64,000 bases of DNA from MB1-2 sp046566065. Lineage in GTDB: Bacteria > Actinomycetota > CADDZG01 > WHSQ01. Under the pieces are notes generated by a model. The model worked only from the letters and a program-made list of their open reading frames with translations. It did no database searches and was not told the origin of the DNA. Position 1 is the first letter of the stretch; the number at the start of each line of letters is the position of its first letter. The stretch lies in contig JBKHXK010000011.1 in NCBI GenBank assembly GCA_046566065.1, positions 5,300 through 69,299 on the forward strand. Direction: 5' to 3'. A program made the translations under genes and the position numbers. Shown here one piece after another: positions 41,938-49,543 of the stretch.

Positions 41938-44466
41938 GTGAGTAGCGGACCCGTGCAGGCCGTGATCATGGCTGGGGGCGAAGGCTCGCGGCTGCGACCG
42001 TTGACGAGCAACCTGCCCAAGCCGATGCTGCCGATCGCCAACAAGCCGATGATGGAGCACATCCTTTCGCTGCTCCGGGAGCACGGCATCACCGACGTGG
42101 TCGCGACCGTGCAGTTCCTCGCCTCTCTGATCCGCAACTATTTCGGAGACGGTTCCGACCTGGGGGTGTCGCTGTCGTACGCCGTGGAGGAGGTACCACT
42201 GGGCACGGCCGGGTCCGTGCTGGGGGCCTCGGATCTGCTGTCGGGGACCTTCCTGGTCATCTCCGGGGATGCTCTGACCGACATAGATCTGCAGGAGGTC
42301 CTCGAGTTCCATCGCTCCAAACAGGCGGCGGCAACGGTTGTCTTGAAGCACGTTCCAGACCCTCTCGAGTTCGGGATCGTGATGACGGATCCGAACGGCC
42401 GCATCGAGAGGTTCCTCGAGAAACCGACCTGGGGCCAGGTGTTCTCGGACGCGATCAACACGGGCATCTACGTGCTCGAGCCCGAGGTGTTGGATCTGAT
42501 CCCCCCCGATCAGCCGTACGACTTCTCCTCCGAGCTGTTCCCCACCATGCTCGACAAGGGCCTCCCGCTCTTCGGCTTCGTGTCCGACGGGTACTGGGCC
42601 GACGTCGGCAACACCGACTCTTATCTCGAGGCCCAGCGGGATGTGCTGACCGGCCGGGTGCGCGTCGAGCTCTCCGGCTTCGAGCTCCGGCCGGGGCTCT
42701 GGGTCGGCGAGGACGTGGACGTCGACCCCACGGCCCGCATCGAAGGTCCCGCGTTGATCGGGGACAACGTGCGCGTCGGCCCGGGAGCTCGGGTGGGGCC
42801 CGGCACAGTCGTGGGGGCTAACTCGATCCTGGCCGATGACTGCACCGTCTCCGGCGGAGTGGTCCTGGAACGCGCCTACGTCGGTCCCTACGCGAGGGTT
42901 CGGGATGGGGTCGTAGGCCGGGGGGCGTCGCTGGAGCGCGGTGCGACCCTCGAGGAGGGAAGCGTCCTGGGGGACGAGGTGACCGTGGGGGCCGGCGCCC
43001 TGATCAACCCTGGAGTGAAGGTCTATCCCGGCAGGACCGTCGAGGCGGGGGCGATCGTCACCACGTCGGTGGTCCGCGAACAGAGGGCGACCCGAAGCCT
43101 CTTCGGAGCCCGGGGCCTGGCCGGGCTCGTGAACGTGGGCGTGACCCCCGTGGTGGCGGTCAGGCTCGGGATGGCCTACGGCACGACGCTCAAACGAGGG
43201 AGTCTCGTCGTGTGCGGCCGAGACGCCAGCAGGGCCGCGCGCACGATGAAGAGGGCCGTGATCGCGGGCTTGAACGCGTCCGGCGTGGACGTTCACGATC
43301 TCGAGCTCGTGCCGATGCCGTTGACCCGGTTCACGGTTCAGAGTGCGCAGGCAGTGGGTGGGATCAGCGTGCGGACCTCGTCCCGGGATCCAGAGGTGGT
43401 CGAGATCCGCCTCTTCGACGCCAAGGGCAGCGACCTTCCCGCGGGGGATCAACGCAAGATCGAGCGCGTCTTCTTCAGGGAGGACTATCGCCGGGCCGCC
43501 CACGACAAGCTCGGAGAGCTCGAGTTCCCACCCCGCGCTCTGGAGCAGTACGCCGCGGGGTTGACCGCAGCGCTCGCGGTCGACGAGATCAGAGCGCTCG
43601 CACCCAAGGTGGTGATCGACTACGCCTTCGGTGCTTCCTCCCTCGTCGGCCCCTCGCTGTTGGGCAGGCTGGGTTGCGATGCCCTCTCGGTCAATGCCTT
43701 CACCGACGAGCACCGACCCGTGCTCGGCTCCGCGGACTTCGATCGCTTGCTCGTTCAGCTGTGCGAGCACGTCCGGAAATCCGGGTCTGACCTGGGTGTG
43801 CTGATGGAGCCGGGAGGAGAGATCGCCCACCTCGTGGACGATCGGGGTCGAGTGGTGGGCCACGATCGCGCGCTCCTGGCTCTGATCGCCCACGAGGCGC
43901 GGCGTGGGGCCGGCGAGATAGCCGTGCCGGTCTCGTGCCCCTCGGCCTGCGAGGCGCTGGCGTCGGCGGCAGGCGCCACGACGACCCGGACCCCCGTGGC
44001 CCTGCCCGCGATGATGGAGTGGGCGTCCCGGCCGGGGGTCGGGTTCGCCGGGAACGCCTCGGGCGAGTTGATCTTTCCGGCGTTCATGGGGGCCCCCGAT
44101 GCGCTCATGACGTTCGCCAAGTTCCTCGAGCTCCTCGCCGCGGAGCGGCGCCCGCTCTCGGAGATCGTCGACTCGCTGCCCCCGGCGCACATCGCGACCC
44201 GTGATATCCCCACCCCGTGGCATCAGAAAGGGGCGGTGATGAGACACATCGCCAGGGCGGGGGGCACGGCCGACCTCGTCCTGATCGACGGCGTGAAGCT
44301 GGTGGACGAGCCCGATCGGTGGGGGCTCGTGATCCCATACCCCGACGAGCCGCTGTGCCGCGTGTGGGCAGAGGACCGGAGCGCGTCGGAGGCAGAGGCC
44401 CGCGCCGACCATCTCGCCGGGCTCGTGAGCGAGCTCGTCGAGAGCGAGGCCGAGCCAGAAAGGTGA
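41938..44466 (+). CDS. Mannose-1-phosphate guanylyltransferase-like / degenerate phosphohexomutase fusion
   Basis: 842 residues in three parts. Residues 1-235: sugar-nucleotidyltransferase (MAGGEGSRLRPLT at 11-23, KPMLPIANKPMMEH). About 245-370: left-handed beta-helix hexapeptide repeats. About 385-842: phosphomannomutase fold. In the third part the active-site serine motif TASHNP is changed to RTSSRDPE and the metal loop DGDGDR to MEPGGEIAHL, so mutase activity is probably lost. Large ManC-like proteins of this build exist in streptomycetes. Likely makes GDP-mannose or an analogous sugar nucleotide, possibly feeding the mannosyltransferases at 53.5-55.8 kb. GTG start, 1 bp after pgsA. Confidence 0.82.
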   Translation: MSSGPVQAVIMAGGEGSRLRPLTSNLPKPMLPIANKPMMEHILSLLREHGITDVVATVQFLASLIRNYFGDGSDLGVSLSYAVEEVPLGTAGSVLGASDLLSGTFLVISGDALTDIDLQEVLEFHRSKQAAATVVLKHVPDPLEFGIVMTDPNGRIERFLEKPTWGQVFSDAINTGIYVLEPEVLDLIPPDQPYDFSSELFPTMLDKGLPLFGFVSDGYWADVGNTDSYLEAQRDVLTGRVRVELSGFELRPGLWVGEDVDVDPTARIEGPALIGDNVRVGPGARVGPGTVVGANSILADDCTVSGGVVLERAYVGPYARVRDGVVGRGASLERGATLEEGSVLGDEVTVGAGALINPGVKVYPGRTVEAGAIVTTSVVREQRATRSLFGARGLAGLVNVGVTPVVAVRLGMAYGTTLKRGSLVVCGRDASRAARTMKRAVIAGLNASGVDVHDLELVPMPLTRFTVQSAQAVGGISVRTSSRDPEVVEIRLFDAKGSDLPAGDQRKIERVFFREDYRRAAHDKLGELEFPPRALEQYAAGLTAALAVDEIRALAPKVVIDYAFGASSLVGPSLLGRLGCDALSVNAFTDEHRPVLGSADFDRLLVQLCEHVRKSGSDLGVLMEPGGEIAHLVDDRGRVVGHDRALLALIAHEARRGAGEIAVPVSCPSACEALASAAGATTTRTPVALPAMMEWASRPGVGFAGNASGELIFPAFMGAPDALMTFAKFLELLAAERRPLSEIVDSLPPAHIATRDIPTPWHQKGAVMRHIARAGGTADLVLIDGVKLVDEPDRWGLVIPYPDEPLCRVWAEDRSASEAEARADHLAGLVSELVESEAEPER

Positions 44467-44496
44467 CGAATCGATCTATCTATTTGTCGACAGATG
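44465..44496. repeat. Tetramer-phased array 12, upstream of gcvH
   Basis: Eight unbroken tetramers: GACG AATC GATC TATC, then TATT TGTC GACA GATG. It overlaps the last stop codon of the preceding gene and ends at the gcvH ribosome site AAAGGAG. Confidence 0.72.
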
Positions 44497-44508
44497 AAAG
44501 GAGCGTCC

Positions 44509-44892
44509 GTGTCGGAAGTGCCTGACGATCGCCGCTATACGAAGGACCACGAGTGGGCCCGGGAGGACGAGGGCCGGATCATCGTGGGGATCACGGAGTA
44601 CGCGCAGGATCAGCTGGGAGACATCGTCTTCGTAGGTCTGCCGGAGCCCGGCACGGAGGTAACCGCGAACCAGCCGCTGGGGGAGGTCGAGTCGACGAAG
44701 TCGGTCTCGGACGTCTACAGCCCGGTGAGCGGCAAGGTCCTCGAGAAGAACCCAGAGGTCGAGCAGAAGCCCGAGCTGATCAACGAAGACCCCTACGGAG
44801 CGGGATGGCTGGTCTCGATCGAGAGCACCGGGGGCACCGCCGACCTCATGACCGCCGCCGACTACCGGAGCTTCATCGAGGAGGCCTCGTGA
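44509..44892 (+). CDS. gcvH: Glycine cleavage system H protein
   Basis: 127 residues. Lipoyl-domain hammerhead with the lipoylated lysine in GEVESTKSVSDVYSPVSG, and the closing NEDPYGAGWL motif. It shuttles the aminomethyl group between P, T and L proteins. GTG 44509 has AAAGGAG 5 nt upstream; ATG 44494 lies within the array and lacks a site. First gene of the glycine/GarA regulatory cluster, although gcvT, gcvPA and gcvPB lie 5 kb downstream. Confidence 0.93.
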   Translation: MSEVPDDRRYTKDHEWAREDEGRIIVGITEYAQDQLGDIVFVGLPEPGTEVTANQPLGEVESTKSVSDVYSPVSGKVLEKNPEVEQKPELINEDPYGAGWLVSIESTGGTADLMTAADYRSFIEEAS

Positions 44893-44900
44893 TGACCCTG

Positions 44901-44930
44901 TTGACCAACCCTAAAGCTGCGCTATAGGGT
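44901..44930 (+). promoter_or_regulatory. Promoter of the FHA gene
   Basis: TTGACC (44901-44906), 18-bp spacer, TAGGGT (44925-44930), then 7 nt to the ATG at 44938. A leaderless transcript is expected, letting the regulator be made independently of gcvH. Confidence 0.6.
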
Positions 44931-44937
44931 GAGCGCC

Positions 44938-45405
44938 ATGTTCTGCAACAACTGCGGCCACAAGAACCCCGAGGGAAGCAACTTCTGCGCGTCCTGCGGC
45001 GCTCCGCTGGCGGAGTCGGCAGGAGCCGATACCACGATCACGTTCGCCCCCGCCGAGTTGGAGGCCGAGCTCGAGGAAGAGGTCCACATCGCTCCAGAGG
45101 AGCTGGAGGGTGGGCGAGGGGTGCTGATCGTCAAACGCGGGCCGAACGCGGGCAGCAAGTTCTTCCTGGATACCGACCAGACGCAGATCGGCCGGCATCC
45201 CGACAGCGCGATCTTCCTGGACGACATCACGGTGTCCCGTCGCCACGCCGAGATCAGACGCTCCGATTCCTCCTTCGCGATCCACGACGTGGGCAGCCTG
45301 AACGGCACCTACGTCAACCGCGAGCGGGTCGAGGAGGCAGCTCTGCGCTCCGGGGACGAGATCCAGGTCGGCAAGTTCAAGCTCGTGTTCCTCACCGGGT
45401 CCTAG
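44938..45405 (+). CDS. garA: GarA-like FHA protein with N-terminal zinc ribbon
   Basis: 155 residues. A zinc ribbon at 3-20 (CNNCGHKN...CASCG), a phospho-acceptor-like segment DTTITF (31-36) comparable to the ETTSVF motif of mycobacterial GarA phosphorylated by PknB/PknG, an acidic linker, and an FHA domain from about 62 with IGRHPDS, SRRHAEI and LNGTYVN. GarA binds and switches glutamate dehydrogenase and 2-oxoglutarate enzymes. Position between gcvH and MerR is as in M. tuberculosis. The zinc ribbon is an addition relative to GarA. Kinase and targets are not in the window. Confidence 0.88.
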   Translation: MFCNNCGHKNPEGSNFCASCGAPLAESAGADTTITFAPAELEAELEEEVHIAPEELEGGRGVLIVKRGPNAGSKFFLDTDQTQIGRHPDSAIFLDDITVSRRHAEIRRSDSSFAIHDVGSLNGTYVNRERVEEAALRSGDEIQVGKFKLVFLTGS

Positions 45406-45417
45406 AAGGAGCCGTCC

Positions 45418-46149
45418 ATGCCTCTGTCCAGAACGCGGGATTACCTGAGCATCGGAGAGGTCCTCGAGGGGATCAAAGCCGACTTTCCCGACGTGAGCAT
45501 CTCGAAGATCCGCTTCCTGGAGGCGGAGGGCCTGATCGAGCCCGAGCGGACCCCGTCCGGCTATCGCAAGTTCTTCGAGAAGGACGTGGCCCGGCTCCGC
45601 TACATCCTGAGCCTCCAGCGAGACCACTTCCTCCCTCTGAAGGTGATCCGAGAGCGACTGCGAGAGGCGGACGCGAACGGCGGGGTGTATCCGGACGCGG
45701 GGCAGGGGCTCACGCCGGCTCCCGCGGGACCCGCTCCCGCCCAGGGGGCGGCCGCCGGGAATGGGTCGGCCACCAAGCTCGAGGCGGTCCAGCTGGACCG
45801 CAAGGAGCTGCAGGCGGCCGCCAACCTGAGCGAGGCGGAGCTGAAGGGGCTGGAGGACTTCGGGATCCTGGAGGCCAGCGAGGCCGGCGTCTACGACGAG
45901 CACGCCCTCATCGTCGCCAAGGCCGCCCGTCGCTTCTTCGACTTCGGCGTGGAACCGAGGCATCTGCGGATGTACCGGCAGTTCGCCGAGAGGGAGGCCG
46001 CGTTCTTCGAACAGATCGTCTCCCCGGCCGCCCGCAGACGTGACCCCGGTGCTCAGGATCAAGCCGCCCAAGCGGTCAGGGAACTGGCAGGGCTGTCTCG
46101 TCAGATGAAAGAGGCCGCCCTTCGCTCCAGCCTGCGCGAACTGCTCTAG
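45418..46149 (+). CDS. MerR family regulator (Rv1828-like)
   Basis: 243 residues. Winged HTH at 10-85 (SIGEVLEGIKADFPDVSISK then IRFLEAEGLIEPERTPSGYR), followed by an Ala/Pro/Gly-rich linker and a helical dimerisation/effector domain. There is no cysteine metal site. SD AGAAGGAG precedes ATG 45418. It may regulate the glycine cleavage or neighbouring genes; no operator is identified. Confidence 0.87.
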   Translation: MPLSRTRDYLSIGEVLEGIKADFPDVSISKIRFLEAEGLIEPERTPSGYRKFFEKDVARLRYILSLQRDHFLPLKVIRERLREADANGGVYPDAGQGLTPAPAGPAPAQGAAAGNGSATKLEAVQLDRKELQAAANLSEAELKGLEDFGILEASEAGVYDEHALIVAKAARRFFDFGVEPRHLRMYRQFAEREAAFFEQIVSPAARRRDPGAQDQAAQAVRELAGLSRQMKEAALRSSLRELL

Positions 46150-46150
46150 C

Positions 46151-46174
46151 AACAAGTGGATCTGTCGATAAATC
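46151..46174. repeat. Tetramer-phased array 13, at the start of the carboxypeptidase gene
   Basis: Six unbroken tetramers: AACA AGTG GATC TGTC then GATA AATC. It overlaps the GTG start and the first codons of the gene. Confidence 0.6.
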
Positions 46175-47376
46175 TCCGCCGGCGGCGGACCCTCTCTCTT
46201 GTGGTGTGCGTCGGGCTCCTGGCCTCGCTGGCCTGGGCATCTCCTGTTGCTGCCGCGAAGATCGAGGCCCCGGACCTGACCTGCGAGGCCTGTCTCCTTA
46301 TCGACATGTCTACAGGCGATCCGTTGTTCCGCAGGGCCGCGTCGCAGCCGTTCCCCAACGCCAGCACGACCAAGATGGTCACCGCTCTCGTGGTCTCCAG
46401 CAAGGCCTCTCCTCGAGACCTCGTGCGCGTATCGGCGGCCGCGGCGTCCGTCGGCGGGGGAGGCCTGGACCTCTCCGAGGGGGATCTCGCCACGGTCAGG
46501 GACCTGCTCTACATCATGCTGCTCGACTCCTCGAACGAGGCGGCCAGCGCTCTCGCCGAGCACGTCTCGGGGGACCAGGCCGATTTCGTGACCCTCATGA
46601 ACCGGATGGTTCGCTGGCTGGGAGCGAGCGGGACCAACCTCGTGAACCCTCACGGCCTGGATGCTGCGGGCCATGCCGCCACCGCCCGGGACCTGGCCCT
46701 GATCGGGCAACGCGTCCTCTCCACGCCGGAGCTCGCCCGTATCGTCGCCTCCCCCCGGGCCACGGTCACCGTCAACGGCTCCTCACGCACGGTCGAGAAC
46801 CGTAACGTTCTACTTGAGAGTTATGAAGGAGCCATCGGCGTGAAGACCGGTCGCACCCTGGGAGCGGGGGAGGTCCTGGTGGCCGCGGCCCGGCGCGGGC
46901 CCCATGCACTGATCGCCGTGGCGATGCGGTCGCAGGACGCGGCCGCCGACGCCCGCACCCTGCTCGACGCGGGTTTCTCCTACGTCAGGGACAAGGCCCG
47001 TGAAGCCGCCGCGGAGGCGGCGCGCGAAGCGGCCGAACCGGATGTGGTCTTGCGGGAACGACAGGCGGTCGGCGCGCTGGTGTTCGATCCGGCCGGCGCG
47101 ACCGAAGTGGTCGCGGCGGAGGAGGTCACGACGTTGTTGCCCGAAGGCGTGCTCGCGGTAGATGTTCGTTTCACTCCTGCGGACGAGCTCCTGCTTCCCC
47201 TGGAAGTAGGAGACGAGGTTGGGACCGTCGACGTCATCGCGGCGGGCGAGGTGGTCGCCAGCGTGCCCGCCTTAGCGCAGGATGCAGTGATGATCGAAGA
47301 GCAATCGTGGGCCGGCAGAGCGCTGGGGGGCATCTTGCGTACCGCGGCCGCGGTCGTCGCAGGGGTCCGGGCATGA
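46156..47376 (+). CDS. D-alanyl-D-alanine carboxypeptidase (DacA/PBP5-like, S11)
   Basis: 406 residues, exported. Signal peptide from RRRRTLSLVVCVGLLASLAWA. S11 peptidase motifs: SxxK in NASTTKM, SxN in LLDSSNEAA and KTG in GVKTGRTLGAG. The last 110 residues form the PBP5 C-terminal beta-domain and a hydrophobic end that may anchor it. It trims peptidoglycan stem peptides. The GTG start is inside a repeat array and no ribosome site is visible; the start is uncertain by a few codons. Stop overlaps hpt (ATGA). Confidence 0.86.
   Translation: MDLSINLRRRRTLSLVVCVGLLASLAWASPVAAAKIEAPDLTCEACLLIDMSTGDPLFRRAASQPFPNASTTKMVTALVVSSKASPRDLVRVSAAAASVGGGGLDLSEGDLATVRDLLYIMLLDSSNEAASALAEHVSGDQADFVTLMNRMVRWLGASGTNLVNPHGLDAAGHAATARDLALIGQRVLSTPELARIVASPRATVTVNGSSRTVENRNVLLESYEGAIGVKTGRTLGAGEVLVAAARRGPHALIAVAMRSQDAAADARTLLDAGFSYVRDKAREAAAEAAREAAEPDVVLRERQAVGALVFDPAGATEVVAAEEVTTLLPEGVLAVDVRFTPADELLLPLEVGDEVGTVDVIAAGEVVASVPALAQDAVMIEEQSWAGRALGGILRTAAAVVAGVRA
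46299..46318. repeat. Tetramer-phased array 14, inside the carboxypeptidase gene
   Basis: Five tetramers in phase: TATC GACA TGTC TACA GGCG. It encodes LIDMSTG, so the array is under coding constraint and could be chance, but the codons are AT-rich for this gene. Confidence 0.45.
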
Positions 47377-47969
47377 GCTCGTGGGAGCAGACCGCCAGCG
47401 TGCTGATCCGCGAGGCGCAGCTGCGCGGACGCGTTCGAGAGCTCGCTCATGAGATCGAGAAAGCTCTGCCCGGAAGCGACGAAGCCCCAGTGCTGGTGGG
47501 GGTTCTGAAGGGGTCGACCCTGTTCCTCGCAGATCTCATACGCGCTTTCGAGTCGCACGTCGAGGTGGATTTCATCTCGATCTCTTCCTACGCCGGTGGG
47601 AGCCGCTCCGGCGTGGTCAGGATCGTGAAGGACCTCGAGATCGACGTCCGAGGGCGGGATGTGGTGATCGTCGAGGACATCGTGGACACCGGACTGACCC
47701 TGAACTACCTCAGGCAGACCCTGATGGATCGGGAGACCAGGTCGCTGCGGGCAGTGACCCTGTTGGACAAGGCCGCGCGTCGCATCGTTCCGGTCGAGCT
47801 CGAATTCTCCGGTTTCGAGATCCCCGATGAATTCGTCGTCGGCTACGGGCTCGACTTCCAGGGTCGCTACCGCAACGTTCCGTACATCCTCGCGGTCAAG
47901 GACATCGCCAAGCTCGCGAACGAACCGACGCTGTTGGTCGAGCCACTTTTCCTGGAAAAAGGCGCCTAG
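47373..47969 (+). CDS. hpt: Hypoxanthine phosphoribosyltransferase-like
   Basis: 198 residues. PRPP-binding motif VVIVEDIVDTGLTLNYL, the opening ELAHEIEKAL segment and a VGYGLDFQGRYRNVPYI motif near the C-terminus of HPRTs. It salvages hypoxanthine or guanine. ATG 47373 overlaps the carboxypeptidase stop (ATGA). In mycobacteria hpt lies beside ftsH instead, so this position is a local arrangement. Confidence 0.9.
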   Translation: MSSWEQTASVLIREAQLRGRVRELAHEIEKALPGSDEAPVLVGVLKGSTLFLADLIRAFESHVEVDFISISSYAGGSRSGVVRIVKDLEIDVRGRDVVIVEDIVDTGLTLNYLRQTLMDRETRSLRAVTLLDKAARRIVPVELEFSGFEIPDEFVVGYGLDFQGRYRNVPYILAVKDIAKLANEPTLLVEPLFLEKGA

Positions 47970-47978
47970 GAGGGGTGT

Positions 47979-47984
47979 TAGCCT
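47979..47984 (+). promoter_or_regulatory. Leaderless -10 box, DUF151 gene
   Basis: TAGCCT, 7 nt before ATG 47992. Confidence 0.55.
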
Positions 47985-47991
47985 GCCCCGC

Positions 47992-48471
47992 ATGAAGGAG
48001 CTCTCGCTCGTCGGCGTTCGGGTTGAGCTTCCCTCGAACCAGCCGATCGTCCTCCTCAAGGAAGCCGACGGCGACCGCTATCTCCCGATCTGGATCGGGG
48101 CCGTCGAAGCCACCGCTATCGCCTTCGCGCTCCAGGGCATCGAGACGCCCCGCCCGATGACACACGATCTGCTGAGGGACATCCTGTCCGAGACCCGCAT
48201 ATCGGTGGAGCGCATCCTCATCAGTGAGCTGGTCGACCAGACCTTCTACGCCTTGATCCGCATGAGCGCGGAGGGCAAGACCGTCGAGGTGTCCTCGCGT
48301 CCGAGCGATGCCATCGCCCTTGCCGTGAGGGTGAACGCTCCGATCTTCGCCGCTGAAGAGGTCCTGGACCAGGCCGGGATCGAGCTCCGCGACGAGGAGG
48401 AGACCGAGGTCGAGAAGTTCCGTGAGTTCCTCGACCAGGTGAGTCCCGAGGACTTCGCCGCCGATCAGTAG
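47992..48471 (+). CDS. Bifunctional nuclease family protein (DUF151, Rv1829-like)
   Basis: 159 residues. The DUF151 pattern is seen in YLPIWIGAVEATAIAFAL, MTHDLLRDIL and EVSSRPSDAIALAVR. Homologues are described as bifunctional (DNase/RNase) nucleases, e.g. in plants. TAGCCT (47979-47984) lies 7 nt before the ATG: leaderless. Order MerR-...-DUF151-MerR is as in M. tuberculosis. Confidence 0.87.
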   Translation: MKELSLVGVRVELPSNQPIVLLKEADGDRYLPIWIGAVEATAIAFALQGIETPRPMTHDLLRDILSETRISVERILISELVDQTFYALIRMSAEGKTVEVSSRPSDAIALAVRVNAPIFAAEEVLDQAGIELRDEEETEVEKFREFLDQVSPEDFAADQ

Positions 48472-48506
48472 CCGCGCGACCCTCTAGGTTCGGTTTAGGG
48501 TTGTTC

Positions 48507-48535
48507 TTGACATCCGCCGGCCCGGGGCCTACTGT
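48507..48535 (+). promoter_or_regulatory. Consensus-like promoter of the second MerR gene
   Basis: TTGACA (48507-48512), 17-bp spacer, TACTGT (48530-48535). It is the best sigma-A match in the window and lies 57 bp before the ATG of the MerR gene. Confidence 0.7.
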
Positions 48536-48592
48536 TTTCCATCCACGTAACTACGCCGTTGTCAGTCGCGTTCGACACAGGGGAGAAAGTCC

Positions 48593-49078
48593 ATGGCAGA
48601 GATCGGGTACCGGGGGCCGCAGACCTGCAAGATCGTCGACATCACATACCGCCAGCTCGACTACTGGACCCGGACCGGGCTCGTGGTGCCGTCCCTCCAG
48701 GAGGCGAAGGGGTCGGGGACCCAGCGGCTCTATTCGTTCAACGATCTCCTCCAGCTGAAGGTCATCAAGAGCCTCACGGACGCGGGGGCCAGCCTCCAGA
48801 AGGTCCGCCAGGCGATCGACTACGTGCGCGACGAGCTCGATGCCGACTGGTCGAAGGTCACGATCGTCACCGACGGCAACGGTGTGTACGCATGCACCTC
48901 GGACGCGCAGGTCGTGGACCTTCTTCGCAACGGCCAGGGTGTTCTGGGCGCGGTGGTCGCGGTCGACAAGATCCGCGATCAGCTTGCCGGCACTTTGCGC
49001 GAACTCCGGCCTGTGGGGGAGCAGGTGGAGTACGGTTCGGACGCAAGCGAGGTAACGGTTACGGCCAAGGAGGGCTAA
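48593..49078 (+). CDS. MerR family regulator (Rv1830-like)
   Basis: 161 residues. HTH at 12-80 with IVDITYRQLDYWTRTGLVVP and LYSFNDLLQLKVIKSL. The C-terminal half (TIVTDGNGVYACTSDAQVVDLL) is a short effector-like domain, shared with mycobacterial Rv1830 which influences growth and division genes. It ends with an AAGGAGGG that serves the next gene. Confidence 0.87.
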   Translation: MAEIGYRGPQTCKIVDITYRQLDYWTRTGLVVPSLQEAKGSGTQRLYSFNDLLQLKVIKSLTDAGASLQKVRQAIDYVRDELDADWSKVTIVTDGNGVYACTSDAQVVDLLRNGQGVLGAVVAVDKIRDQLAGTLRELRPVGEQVEYGSDASEVTVTAKEG

Positions 49079-49080
49079 GC

Positions 49081-49533
49081 ATCCCCGACGGCACCGACGG
49101 GCTCCTGGAGCGGCCCCGATCCTCCCTTCCCCACGAACGCGTCGCTTTCGCGCATAACAGCGAGCGGCAGTTCGCGAAGCTCCTCGACTTCTATCGGATC
49201 GAGTGGGAGTACGAGCCCACGACCTTCGATATCGAGTGGGACCGTATGGGTAACGCCACCCAGCGGTTCTCTCCGGATTTCTACCTGCCGGGCTTCGACC
49301 TCTATATCGAGATCACCACTCTCAACCAGAAGCTGGTGACCAAGAAGAACCGCAAGGCGCGACGCCTCATGACCCTCTACCCAGACGTGAAGTGCAAGAT
49401 CCTGTACCAGCGGGACTACCTGAACCTGCTGATCAAGTACGGGTTGGAGGAACCGTCCCAGGGAGCGTTGCTGGCGACCGACCCGGCCCCCTCGGACCCT
49501 GTGGCCCTGTTCCAGAAGCCGCTGGCCGGCTAA
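49081..49533 (+). CDS. PD-(D/E)XK nuclease-like protein with no canonical start codon
   Basis: About 150 residues in a frame that begins right after the MerR stop. No ATG, GTG or TTG occurs upstream of the conserved core. AAGGAGGG (49067-49074) points to ATC at 49081; CTG at 49117 is an alternative. The core FSPDFYLPGFDLYIEITT, followed by KKNRKARRLM, looks like the PD...ExK fold of Vsr-type and related nucleases, with T in place of the usual lysine after the Glu. Conserved regions NSERQFAKLLDFY and YEPTTFDIEW precede it. Sits between MerR and gcvT; possible nuclease or binding-only relative. Confidence 0.6.
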   Translation: MPDGTDGLLERPRSSLPHERVAFAHNSERQFAKLLDFYRIEWEYEPTTFDIEWDRMGNATQRFSPDFYLPGFDLYIEITTLNQKLVTKKNRKARRLMTLYPDVKCKILYQRDYLNLLIKYGLEEPSQGALLATDPAPSDPVALFQKPLAG

Positions 49534-49543
49534 ACCGTTCCAC

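Noticed and set aside
41725..44412. 895-residue minus-strand open frame
   Set aside because: It lies wholly antisense to the ManC-like fusion gene (and the end of pgsA). Long antisense frames arise in GC-rich genes; the translation is Arg/Gly/His-rich with no domain.
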